From positions 1 to 54,746 of the forward strand of contig CBDCBA010000030.1 of assembly GCA_965214125.1 (NCBI GenBank): a DNA stretch of 54,746 nucleotides, in the 5' to 3' direction. The position numbers and the translations under genes were made by a program. The notes beneath the pieces are model-generated. The model had not been told where the DNA came from. It worked only from the letters and a program-made list of their open reading frames with translations, and did no database searches. This stretch comes from CBDCBA01 sp965214125 (GTDB lineage Bacteria > Planctomycetota > Phycisphaerae > Tepidisphaerales > Tepidisphaeraceae). This document shows, one piece after another, positions 8,406 through 16,202 of this stretch; the first letter of the stretch is position 1; each line of letters opens with the position of its first letter.

Positions 8406-8535
8406 GGGAAAGGCAGAGGGAGTTGAGGAGTTAGAAGCAGAGGAGTTGAGTCAGAGAGGGCAAAAGGGGCGCGAAACCAGGTCGAGAATAAGCCGTTGGG
8501 TTCTGGCTCGACTTCTCAACTCCTCACTCCTCAAC
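8406..8535. repeat. Word-repeat hairpin filling the HlyD/GAF-HlyD gap
   Basis: The left arm at 8418-8458 contains AGTTGAGGAGT, TAGAAGCAGAGGAG and GTTGAGTCAGAG. The right arm at 8511-8540 reads, on the other strand, AGTTGAGGAGTGAGG and AGTTGAGAAGT. The arms share AGTTGAGGAGT and GAGGAGTTGAG, and one carries an extra word. On the transcribed strand the element starts inside the end of the HlyD gene, whose last codons and TGA are the word itself. It runs to the GAF-HlyD ATG, again with no Shine-Dalgarno site before that ATG. Confidence 0.8.
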
Positions 8536-9427
8536 TTCCTCCGATCGGCAGGCGGACCTCGACGGTCAGGCCGGCCGACTTGTCGCCTTCGGGGTTGGGC
8601 AGGCTCAGGCGGATGCGGCGATTGTCGAGCGAGTCGCCGCTGGCGACGGGGTCGATGAACTTGACCGTCGCCTCGCGCCACTGCTCCTCATCGGCGTAGC
8701 GGACCAGCACCGGGTCGCCCACGCGCAGCCGCGCCACCTCACGGGCGGGAATGCTGCGGACCTCCACGTCGACCGGGTCGATTGTGACGATCTTCACCGC
8801 CACCTGCTGCGGGCCGAAGACCTCGCCGATCTGGGCCTCGACCTCCTGCACGATGCCGCTGCCGGGGGAGGCGAGCACCTTTTGCTCGAGCACCGTTTCG
8901 AGCTGCGTCACCTGCGCCGCGGCCGCCAGGCCCTGCCGCTCCTCCTCGCCGATCTGGATCGACGCCGCCTCCTTCTCCAGCCGGGCCTCGTCAAGCTCAT
9001 AAGAATTACCCGATTCGGCATCATAAAGGATTTCAGCCTGCTCGAAGCGCGTCTCGGCCAGCTCCAGCCGCTTTTGCGCCAGCTCCACCCGGCCGCTCAC
9101 GTCGGCCTCGATGCGCAGCTGCTCCAGCCGCGCCTGCTCGACGCGCTCGTCCTGGCGCATCAGGGCCTGGCCCTCTTCCACGCGATCGCCCTGCTTGATG
9201 CTCACCTCCGCCACCTTGCCGAGATCGGCGAAGGCCAAGTCGTACTCGCGGCTGGGCAACGTCCTGCCCCGGTAGGTCGAGGCCTCCTCGGTCTCCTGCA
9301 CCGCGGCGGCATGGGCGACGGGCGTCGGATCGACGGCGACAAACGCGAGCGCCCCAACTCCAATGCCCGCGACGGCGGCGAGGAACGGGCGGCGAAGGCG
9401 CGGGCGAATCGGTGAGGCGGTGGGCAT
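8531..9427 (-). CDS. HlyD/RND-type periplasmic adaptor protein
   Basis: 298 residues. An N-terminal signal or membrane segment (FLAAVAGIGVGALAFVAV, followed by AHAAA) leads to a mature periplasmic protein. The membrane-fusion pattern follows: a first lipoyl half (YDLAFADLGKVAEVSIKQGD), a long Glu/Ala/Leu coiled-coil hairpin over about residues 90-185, a second lipoyl half (SPGSGIVQEVEAQIGEVFGP), then a beta-barrel domain. It is the first gene of the four-gene minus-strand cluster. No inner-membrane RND or ABC pump gene accompanies it in the window. That is unusual for such adaptors and suggests it works with the M50 and SecA-like proteins. Confidence 0.88.
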   Translation of the reverse strand: MPTASPIRPRLRRPFLAAVAGIGVGALAFVAVDPTPVAHAAAVQETEEASTYRGRTLPSREYDLAFADLGKVAEVSIKQGDRVEEGQALMRQDERVEQARLEQLRIEADVSGRVELAQKRLELAETRFEQAEILYDAESGNSYELDEARLEKEAASIQIGEEERQGLAAAAQVTQLETVLEQKVLASPGSGIVQEVEAQIGEVFGPQQVAVKIVTIDPVDVEVRSIPAREVARLRVGDPVLVRYADEEQWREATVKFIDPVASGDSLDNRRIRLSLPNPEGDKSAGLTVEVRLPIGGS

Positions 9428-9600
9428 AACAGGGCTCCGTGGCTCGTGCGAACGGGCCGGGGGTCAGTGCATTCAGACGCTCCCGACGCCCCGAGGTTCG
9501 CCATCTTAACCGCCACCGTCGCCGCCTTCCCCCGCGCCGCAGCATCAATCTGCGTCCCGTAATCCGGGGAGGGGGTTGGGGCGTCGGAGGTGGAGGGGGG

Positions 9601-10002
9601 TCACGCGTAGCCGAGCGCGTCCAGATCGTCCTCGTCGAGCCCCATGTAATGCCCGAGCTCGTGAAGCAGCGTGACCCGCACCTGCTCGACCAAATCCGCC
9701 TCGTCCTTGGCAAAGTCGCCGATGTCCTCGCGGAAGAGCCAGATGCGCCCCGGCACGAACGGCATCACGCCCCCCTCGCTCGTCAGCAGCTCGCCCCGCT
9801 CCTCGATGCTCGGGCCTTCGTAGAGCCCCAGCAGCAGCTCGTCGTCGGCCATCCCGAGCTCGCGCAGCATCTTCCGCGGCGGGCGCGGGGCGACTTGCAC
9901 GGGAACGTCCTCGGCAATGGTCCGGCGGAACTGCTCGGGCAGCCGCGCCAGGGCCGCTTCGACCAGCCGGGCAAACTCGCTCTCGCTGACGTCGAACGGC
10001 AT
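9601..10002 (-). CDS. Minimal zincin, metallopeptidase family (PF06262-like)
   Basis: 133 residues. The C-terminal third carries LLHELGHYMGLDEDDLDALG, an HExxHxxGxxxxD signature as in the small Zincin_1 family (annotated simply as metallopeptidase family protein). The N-terminal part starts MPFDVSESEFARLVEAALAR, typical of that family. No signal peptide or membrane segment is present, so the protein is probably cytoplasmic. It lies about 170 bases upstream of the HlyD gene on the same strand and could be cotranscribed with the M50 cluster. It is divergent from the SppA-like gene. True peptidase activity has not, to my knowledge, been shown for the family. Confidence 0.85.
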   Translation of the reverse strand: MPFDVSESEFARLVEAALARLPEQFRRTIAEDVPVQVAPRPPRKMLRELGMADDELLLGLYEGPSIEERGELLTSEGGVMPFVPGRIWLFREDIGDFAKDEADLVEQVRVTLLHELGHYMGLDEDDLDALGYA

Positions 10003-10119
10003 TGCCGGATGTTATCGGACGCTACGCTTGCGGGTCACTCGCGTCGGGCGTCGCCGGGCGACGATCTGACCCGAGTTGCCCGTTGTTGTCGCGTGTTCCC
10101 GCATTCGCCGGAGGTTGCC

Positions 10120-11133
10120 GTGCCCCTCACTGTTCGACTCATCGTTGCCGCCGTTCTCGCCGCCTGCTTCTGCGGGTGCCTGGGCGGGTGCGGGATGCCC
10201 AGCTTTCTCATCACGCCGGTCGGCAACACCTCGGAGATCGAGGAGATCGTCGCCGATCCGGGGAAGACGCGCAAGGAGAAGATCGCCCTGATCGAGGTTG
10301 AGGGGATGCTGGCCAACACCCGCGCCACGAGCGGCGGCATCCTGGGCGGGGGCGGGGAGAACAAGGTCAGCCTGCTGAAGCAGCAGCTCGACGCCGCCGC
10401 CGCCGACAAGCGGGTCAAGGGCGTGGTCCTTCGTATCAACAGCCCCGGCGGCACGGTGGCGGCGAGCGACACGATGTTCGACCTCGTCGCCCACTTCCGC
10501 GAGACGACGGGCAAGCCCGTGGTCGCCTACTGCCAGGACGTGGCCGCCAGCGGGGGCTACTACGTCGCGTGCGCCGCCGACGAAATCCACGCGAGCGAAG
10601 CCAGCGTGATCGGCAGCATCGGCGTGATCTTCCAGACGCTGGACTTCTCCGGCCTCATGGACAAGGTCGGCGTGCGCGTCGTGCCCCTCAAGAGTGGGCC
10701 GCTGAAGGACATGGGCAGCCCCTACGACGGTCTCGATGACGCCGAGCGCGCCGTGATGCAGGGCATGGTCGACGAGATGTACGCCAGCTTCGTCGACGTG
10801 GTCGACGCCGCCCGCGGCGATCGCGTCGACCGCTCGCTCGCCTACGACGGGCGCGTCTTCACCGGCACCCAGGCGATGGAGGTCGGTTTGCTCGACCGGC
10901 TGTGCGGGCTCGAAGAGTCCATCGACCGCGCCCGTCGGCTCGCCAGGGCGCCGGGCGCGGCGGTCATCCAGTACAAGCGGCCGTACGGATATAGCGGCAG
11001 CATCTACGCCAGCGCGCCGGTCGGCCAGCCGCGTGACGGCGACGCGGGCGAGCGGCTGTCGGTCCAACTGCCGGGCGTCGACCGCGTCACGCAGATGCTC
11101 CAGCCGGGCATGTACTACCTGTGGATGCCGTAG
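10120..11133 (+). CDS. sppA: Signal peptide peptidase SppA-like S49 lipoprotein
   Basis: 337 residues starting at GTG 10120, chosen because GGAGG at 10110-10114 sits five bases upstream and the signal sequence begins there; the open frame extends further upstream as non-coding text. The N-terminus (LIVAAVLAACFCGCLGGC) is a lipoprotein-type signal with a LGGC lipobox. The S49 core follows: VLRINSPGGTV, the nucleophile region DVAASGGYYVACAADEI with Ser in ASGG, GSIGVIFQ, then VVPLKSGPLKDMGSPYDGL with the candidate general-base Lys. The length fits the single-domain bacterial form. It probably degrades cleaved signal peptides or misfolded membrane segments at the envelope. Confidence 0.9.
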   Translation: MPLTVRLIVAAVLAACFCGCLGGCGMPSFLITPVGNTSEIEEIVADPGKTRKEKIALIEVEGMLANTRATSGGILGGGGENKVSLLKQQLDAAAADKRVKGVVLRINSPGGTVAASDTMFDLVAHFRETTGKPVVAYCQDVAASGGYYVACAADEIHASEASVIGSIGVIFQTLDFSGLMDKVGVRVVPLKSGPLKDMGSPYDGLDDAERAVMQGMVDEMYASFVDVVDAARGDRVDRSLAYDGRVFTGTQAMEVGLLDRLCGLEESIDRARRLARAPGAAVIQYKRPYGYSGSIYASAPVGQPRDGDAGERLSVQLPGVDRVTQMLQPGMYYLWMP

Positions 11134-11185
11134 TCGGCCTCGGTTTCGCAGGATTCGACGGCGGCGGTAGGCTGGGGCTCTCGCG

Positions 11186-12229
11186 ATGATCTTGCTCGAA
11201 TGCAGCAATTGCGGCCAGACGCTCAACGTCGACGACGCCTTCGCCGGCGGCGTCTGCCGCTGCCGGCATTGCGGGACTATCCAGACGGTGCCCGCCGACG
11301 CCCCACGCCTCGATGAGTCCGTCGCCGCCGCCGGGGGCAAGGGTGTCGAGGCGGCCCCGGTCGTCGGGGGGAGCCGGCCGCTTTATCGCCGCGAGGAACA
11401 GCGCAGCGACGGCGAGACGAGCGGTTTGGAAGACCTTGCCGACGCCGTCCTCTCCAGCGGCATGCTCTCGAGCGGCCTGAGCCGCGGCGGGCGAAGGACG
11501 CCGCACAAGTCGGGCCGCAACGCCGACGCCAAGGCTGGGCCCGATCGCCGCATCATGCTCCTGATCGCCGCCGTAGCGGTTCTTGCCCTCGTCGCCGCCG
11601 GGCTCGCGCTGGCCCTGCTCGACGACGACGACAACCCAGGCGGCGGAACCACGACCGTTCCGCTGTTCGGCCTGCCCCTTGACGGCTCAGTCGCCATCGT
11701 CCTCGACCGCGGGCGTTCCACCGCCGACTCGTTCGAAGACGTGGGCGAACTGGTGCTCGCCGCAATCGACACCCTGCCGCCGGGCACGGACTTCCAGGTC
11801 ATTTTATGGGAACGTCCCGATTTGGATGACCGTCCCGTTGCCCTGCCGGGCCGGCGGATGCGGGCGGTCTCCGAGGCGGCGCGGCGCGACGTGGAGCGCG
11901 GGCTGCGCGAGGCCGTCGTCGGTGGCACCACCGAGGTGAACGCCGCCTTCGACCTGGCGGTGGCGAACCAGCCGGACACGATCGTCGTCATCACAGGCAA
12001 AGGGCGTGATCTGCTGGGCGGGTGGGCTGACACGCTGCTGGACCTCCGCGCCGCCGGGGCCACGACGGACGGCCAGGGGGCGAGGGTCCACGCGCTGGCG
12101 GTCGACCCCGAGGCCGGCGGCGACGCCCCGGAACTGCGCCGCTTGGCGCGGGAGACCGGCGGCCTCTTCCGCGGCGTGACCCCGGCCGACGTGCGGCGGG
12201 CGTTGGACGAGCGGCCTGCCGTCCGATAA
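11186..12229 (+). CDS. Zinc-ribbon, single-pass protein with vWA-like domain
   Basis: 347 residues. The head has a zinc ribbon with cysteines spaced CSNCG ... CRCRHCG (residues 6-29). A charged linker and one membrane segment follow (MLLIAAVAVLALVAAGLALA, about 128-147). The C-terminal 190 residues resemble a von Willebrand A-type fold: VAIVLDRGRST as the first strand, DFQVILWERPD, then GGTTEVNAAFDLA and DTIVVITGKGRD. The canonical DxSxS of the metal site reads DRGRS, so metal binding may be lost. Zinc ribbon plus vWA proteins are common in planctomycetes and little studied. The gene starts 52 bases after sppA on the same strand and may share its transcript. Confidence 0.7.
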   Translation: MILLECSNCGQTLNVDDAFAGGVCRCRHCGTIQTVPADAPRLDESVAAAGGKGVEAAPVVGGSRPLYRREEQRSDGETSGLEDLADAVLSSGMLSSGLSRGGRRTPHKSGRNADAKAGPDRRIMLLIAAVAVLALVAAGLALALLDDDDNPGGGTTTVPLFGLPLDGSVAIVLDRGRSTADSFEDVGELVLAAIDTLPPGTDFQVILWERPDLDDRPVALPGRRMRAVSEAARRDVERGLREAVVGGTTEVNAAFDLAVANQPDTIVVITGKGRDLLGGWADTLLDLRAAGATTDGQGARVHALAVDPEAGGDAPELRRLARETGGLFRGVTPADVRRALDERPAVR

Positions 12230-12339
12230 GGGACGTGTCGGCCCAGCTTGGCGCATCGCCCTGCCGCCCGGCCGCGCCAGTTGATGCCCGCGCTGTCCGC
12301 GCCGCTTTGTCCGCGAATCGACCGCACCTCACTTTCGCC

Positions 12340-12930
12340 ATGCCTCACGTCGCCCCGCCTGCCGGCCCGTTCGCGTCCCGCCGTCACGGCGTCGGACGGA
12401 CGCTCGTCATCGCCGCCACGGCCTTTGCCGGTCTGGGTCTGACGGCTGGGCTGCTCTGGGGCCTGTCGCCGCGCCCGCTGGTCCCCGACGCGGTGCGCTC
12501 CCTGCCGTCGCTGTCGCAGGTGTCCGTTGCGGCCCCCTCGACCGATCGGGCGGCGCCCGATCCGGCCACAGTTGCGCGGCTTTCGGCGGCGATCTACGGC
12601 GGGTTGACGGTCGAACAGGCCGCGTGGTCGGGCATCGAACTGATCGTCACGGGAACGGCCGACGGCAACGCCGCCCAACTCGCCGACGCCGCCCGCGGGC
12701 GCTTGGGCCCGGCGGTGCATTTTGTCATCTGTAACGGTTCTGGCGGTGATGACGGCGAGATCCAGGTCACGTCCCTGTGGGACCGCCAGCACCTGGCGCC
12801 CGGCGCGGGACCAGATCGCGTGCGGGTGGCGGTTGTCGCACCCGACGCCGACGCCCTGACCCCCCGCCAAGCCGCCGCCGCCCGGGCGTTGGCCGCGTCG
12901 GTTGTCGCCCGATCGAGCGGTGCGGGATAG
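12340..12930 (+). CDS. Degenerate amidase_2/PGRP-like membrane-anchored protein
   Basis: 196 residues from ATG 12340, the start just before the membrane segment (TLVIAATAFAGLGLTAGLLW); a longer frame begins at 12235. The C-terminal half aligns by eye with N-acetylmuramoyl-L-alanine amidase type 2 domains. IELIVTGTADGNAAQLADAA stands where IVIHHSAT...G(S/N)A is usual, VHFVICNGSGGDDGEIQVT stands for YHFVIGNGTGSGDGEIEV, and LTPRQAAAARALAA closes the domain. The zinc-binding HHS of the first strand has become TGT and the later H is not obvious, so catalysis is probably lost. It may still bind peptidoglycan. It follows the zinc-ribbon/vWA gene closely and is likely in the same operon. Confidence 0.55.
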   Translation: MPHVAPPAGPFASRRHGVGRTLVIAATAFAGLGLTAGLLWGLSPRPLVPDAVRSLPSLSQVSVAAPSTDRAAPDPATVARLSAAIYGGLTVEQAAWSGIELIVTGTADGNAAQLADAARGRLGPAVHFVICNGSGGDDGEIQVTSLWDRQHLAPGAGPDRVRVAVVAPDADALTPRQAAAARALAASVVARSSGAG

Positions 12931-12978
12931 AGCGGCTTTTGTTCTCGTTCCCCGGCAAGTGCGGTGTAGCAGCGCTAG

Positions 12979-13075
12979 TCATCCCACGCTGCTCAATCGG
13001 AGGTAGTCGCGGACCCTGGTCCGCGCGTCGGGCGCCAGCCGGTAGCCGAAGCGCGGACCGAGGTCCGCGGCTACC
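12979..13075. repeat. GC-rich palindrome, GGTAGCCGCGGACC family, copy 1
   Basis: The left arm at 13002-13026 and right arm at 13051-13075 are inverted 25-mers with three mismatches, around a 24-base loop. The lead sequence TCATCCCACGCTGCTCAATC at 12979-12998 is nearly repeated before the second copy at 29618. It lies about 50 bases past the end of the amidase-like gene. It could act as a terminator hairpin, but it has no U-tract, and the shared flank argues for a dispersed element. Confidence 0.8.
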
Positions 13076-13606
13076 AAGACCGTGGCGCGGCCGATCGTGA
13101 TGCCCGTTGCTCAAGTCGGCGTTCGTGTGCGTGTTGCACGTTGCCCCGCCGCCCTGATCGGGGCGGTGGCGTCAAGCCTTGCGCGGTGGGAAGCTGAGTT
13201 GCGTGGCGAAAAGCAGCGGGCGTTTGCGTCCGACAACGTTGTAGCGGCGAACCCTCCCGAACGGCGCCGGAGCGGCATTGCGAGCGGGAGCGGACGCAAA
13301 ACGGATGTCGTTCGGCAGCGGACGTCCCGTAATATGCGGCGGGCGACGGTGGCAAAGGTGGGGGCGGCGACGATGGCGTCGCAAGGCGGGTTGGGGTGCG
13401 GATTCCGGGGCTGAGTCGCCGCGGCAGGAGTGACGCCGGGGCGGCCAAAGAAGGCTGCTCTCCCGCGGGAAAGGCGTTGGGGCTTGGCGTCGATGCAACC
13501 CGCGACGGGCGCTGCGGCGGCGGCCGGGCGCCACCTGAGCGGCGGTTGGAAGGGGGTGGGGCGAGTGACACGTTGTATGTCTTTGGCGGAAGCGGGAAGA
13601 GCAGTT
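13076..13606. other. Gene-poor stretch upstream of the kinase
   Basis: About 530 bases with open frames on several strands but none with convincing protein character. Predicted products are Arg/Ala/Gly-rich without a pattern. A small perfect stem (CCGCCC, six-base loop, GGGCGG) lies at 13149-13166. The stretch presumably holds the leader and promoter of the kinase gene; I could not identify specific promoter boxes. Confidence 0.4.
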
Positions 13607-14821
13607 ATGTCGAGCAGCACCTACGAATCGACCCATGGCCCCGCGCGACCCGGCGGCGTGACGACGCGGGCGCTGCGCGGCGACGCGGCCGTCGGCGGCG
13701 CGGGGCGCGAGGGCCGCGAGCGGCGTGGGTCAGCTTCGCCGTCGCGTTCGTCGCCGCTTTCGCCTAAGGTGACGGGGCCCGAACGCGACGCCGGCGGAGG
13801 CGGAGACAACGGCGGGCGCGGCGGGCGCTCTCCAGGCATGGCCCCCCGTGCTGCGGCGTCGGCCGCCGACGCCGCGCGTGGTCGGTTGGAATCCCGGTTT
13901 GGGTCATCGCTGATGGCGTCTTCTTTGAGTGCGAAGCCGATGGTCGAACAGCTGCTCAACTACAAAATGCTCGAAGTGCTCGGCAAGGGCGCCGGCAGCA
14001 CCATCTACCGGGCGCGCAGCCTCGACACGGGCGGCATCGTCGCGGTCAAGCACGTGGTCCGTGAAAAACCCAAGGACCTGCGCTTCGTCCAGCAGATGGA
14101 AACCGAGTTCGAGGTCTCGCGCAACTTCAGCCACGAAAACCTGCGCCGCTGCCTGTCGCTGAAGGTCAACAAGTCGATGCTCGTGAAGGTTATCGAGGCC
14201 GTCATGGTCATGGAGTACGTCGAGGGTGGCCCTCTCGAGCGCACGCTCCCGGCCGACCTCGGCGACGTCGTGCGGACCTTTATCGACGCTGCCAAGGGCC
14301 TGTCGACCATGCACCGCATGGGCTGGGCGCACTGCGACATCAAGCCCAACAACATCCTCCGTGCCGACAACGGCAAGGTGACGGTCATCGACTTTGGCCA
14401 ATCGTGCCGCATCGGGACCGTCAAGGAGCGCATCCAGGGCACGCCCGACTACATCGCCCCCGAGCAGGTCGACCGCCTGCCCATCAGCGAGGCGACCGAC
14501 GTCTTCAACCTTGGCGCCACGCTTTACTGGGCCGTGACCGGCAAGCACATCCCGACGCGCTACCACGCCAAGCGCAAGGGGGAGAACAGCTTTGTGGTCG
14601 ACACGATGTTCAAGACGCCCCAGGACCTCAACCCCGACGTCCCCACGCCCGTGAGCGAGTGCATCATGCAGTGCGTCGCCACGCACCCGAAGAAGCGGCC
14701 GCAGTCGATGGACGAAGTGATCCGCAAGCTCGAAATGGGCCGCCACGTCCTGACCCGCGACGAGTCCAAGCTCAGCGAACAGGCGGAGAACGACCCGCTG
14801 GTGAACGACACGAGGTACTAA
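13607..14821 (+). CDS. Ser/Thr protein kinase with disordered N-terminus
   Basis: 404 residues if started at ATG 13607, which has GGAAGAG nearby upstream. ATG 13913, just before the kinase domain, is the alternative. Residues 1 to about 100 are low-complexity (Gly, Arg, Ala, Ser). The kinase domain follows: glycine loop LGKGAGSTIYRA, VAVKHV with the ATP-binding Lys, catalytic loop MGWAHCDIKPNNIL, DFGQSCRIG, and GTPDYIAPEQ. The usual HRD arginine is Cys, so this is a non-RD kinase with intact catalytic Asp and DFG. No membrane or sensor domain follows the kinase; the tail after VLTRDESK is short. Such Hanks-type kinases are abundant in planctomycetes. Substrate unknown. Confidence 0.88.
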   Translation: MSSSTYESTHGPARPGGVTTRALRGDAAVGGAGREGRERRGSASPSRSSPLSPKVTGPERDAGGGGDNGGRGGRSPGMAPRAAASAADAARGRLESRFGSSLMASSLSAKPMVEQLLNYKMLEVLGKGAGSTIYRARSLDTGGIVAVKHVVREKPKDLRFVQQMETEFEVSRNFSHENLRRCLSLKVNKSMLVKVIEAVMVMEYVEGGPLERTLPADLGDVVRTFIDAAKGLSTMHRMGWAHCDIKPNNILRADNGKVTVIDFGQSCRIGTVKERIQGTPDYIAPEQVDRLPISEATDVFNLGATLYWAVTGKHIPTRYHAKRKGENSFVVDTMFKTPQDLNPDVPTPVSECIMQCVATHPKKRPQSMDEVIRKLEMGRHVLTRDESKLSEQAENDPLVNDTRY

Positions 14822-14956
14822 GGTGGGAGGTGGGAGCGGGGGAGGTGCGACGTGGGCAGAATCCGGAACCGACTCAGACGCTCGTGGCTACTCTGAGTGG
14901 CCGCGGGCATTCTGCGTCTGGTCTGCCCACGTCCCACCTCCCCCGCTCCCACCTCC
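14822..14956. repeat. Long word-repeat hairpin between kinase and argG
   Basis: The arms at 14826-14860 and 14922-14956 are inverted 35-mers with a single mismatch. They are built from GGTGGGAG and GGAGGTG words and end with the GTGGGCAGA block. The 61-base loop contains its own small stem (ACTCAGA ... TCTGAGT). The element begins at the base after the kinase stop and ends two bases before the argG ATG. It is the strongest hairpin in the window. The arm next to the start codon is CCACCTCC, complementary to a Shine-Dalgarno sequence. Confidence 0.92.
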
Positions 14957-14958
14957 TT

Positions 14959-16164
14959 ATGCGCATCGTCCTCGCCTACTCCGGCGGCCTTGACACGTCG
15001 GTGATCCTGCCCTGGCTCAAGAACCGCTACGAGGGGTGCGAGGTGGTCGCCTTCGCGTGCGAACTCGGGCAGGGCTCGGAGCTCGCCGGCGTGGAGGAGA
15101 AGGCGCGCAAGAGCGGCGCGGATGATGTCATCGTCGCCGACCTCCGCCGTGAGTTCGCCGAGGAGTACTGCTGGCCAATGCTCCGGGCGCACGCGACCTA
15201 CGAGCGCGATTACCTGCTCGGCACCAGCATCGCCCGCCCGCTCATCGCCAAGGCCCAGGTCGAGGCCGCCCGCCAGTGCAACGCCGATGCCGTCGCCCAC
15301 GGCGCCACCGGCAAGGGGAACGATCAGGTCCGCTTCGAGCTGACCTACATGGCCCTCGCGCCCGACCTCCAGATCATCAGCCCCTGGAAGGACCCGTCCT
15401 TCGAGCTGCGCGATCGCGAGGCTGCCATCGAGTACGCTCAGCAGCACGGCGTGCCGATCGCGCAGTCAAAGGAGAAGATCTATAGTCAGGATCGCAACCT
15501 CTGGCACATCAGCCACGAGGGGGCCGAGATCGAGGACCCCGCCAGCGAGCCCAAGTGGGAGCGCTGCCTCACGATGACCCGCCCGCTGTCGCAGACGCCC
15601 GACACGCCGCAGCACGTGAAGATCGGCTTCGAGAACGGCAACCCCGTTAGCATCGACGGCGAGACGTTGGCCGGCGACAAGCTCATCGAGCGGATGAACG
15701 ACATCGCCGGCAAGCACGGCGTGGGCGTGAAGCTGCTCGTCGAAAACCGCCTCGTCGGCATGAAGAGCCGCGGCGTCTACGAAACCCCCGGCGGCACGGC
15801 CCTGTACCGCGCCCACAACCACCTCGAGCAGCTCACGATGGAGCGCGACCTGTTCCACCACAAGGAGAAGCTCGCCCTCGATTATGCCCGCCTCGTCTAC
15901 AACGGCCAGTGGTTCCACCCGCTGCGCGAGGCGATGCAGGCGTTTGTCGACGAAAGCCAGAAGACCTGCACGGGCTCGGTGACGCTGAGCCTGTACAAAG
16001 GCACGGTCGACGCCGTGGCCGTCGAGAGCCCGTTCAGCCTGTACGACCCCGAGCTGGCCAGCTTCAGCATGGACGGCTACGACGTGACGGCCGCGCGGGG
16101 CTTCATCGACTGCTTCGGCCTGCCGATGAAGGCCGCTGGCATGCGCGTGCGGCGTGGCGGGTAG
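14959..16164 (+). CDS. argG: Argininosuccinate synthase
   Basis: 401 residues, the usual length. It joins citrulline and aspartate using ATP in the penultimate step of arginine synthesis, in the cytoplasm. The N-terminal ATP pyrophosphatase motif AYSGGLDTSVILPWL, then AHGATGKGNDQVRFEL and YSQDRNLWHISHEGAEIEDP are typical of the family, and the tail FIDCFGLPMKAAGMRVRRGG is conserved in this type. ATG 14959 is the first codon of the conserved MRIVLAYSGG start; the open frame upstream runs through the hairpin and is not coding. No other arg gene is adjacent. Its 3' end is partly duplicated at 16499-16608. Confidence 0.97.
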   Translation: MRIVLAYSGGLDTSVILPWLKNRYEGCEVVAFACELGQGSELAGVEEKARKSGADDVIVADLRREFAEEYCWPMLRAHATYERDYLLGTSIARPLIAKAQVEAARQCNADAVAHGATGKGNDQVRFELTYMALAPDLQIISPWKDPSFELRDREAAIEYAQQHGVPIAQSKEKIYSQDRNLWHISHEGAEIEDPASEPKWERCLTMTRPLSQTPDTPQHVKIGFENGNPVSIDGETLAGDKLIERMNDIAGKHGVGVKLLVENRLVGMKSRGVYETPGGTALYRAHNHLEQLTMERDLFHHKEKLALDYARLVYNGQWFHPLREAMQAFVDESQKTCTGSVTLSLYKGTVDAVAVESPFSLYDPELASFSMDGYDVTAARGFIDCFGLPMKAAGMRVRRGG

Positions 16165-16202
16165 AAGTCGTCGCAGTGCGGACGTCGTGGTAAGCTTTCG
16201 CC

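Noticed and set aside
13082..13414. A 110-residue plus-strand ORF upstream of the kinase
   Set aside because: No family pattern, no clear ribosome site, and composition like other spacer frames here.
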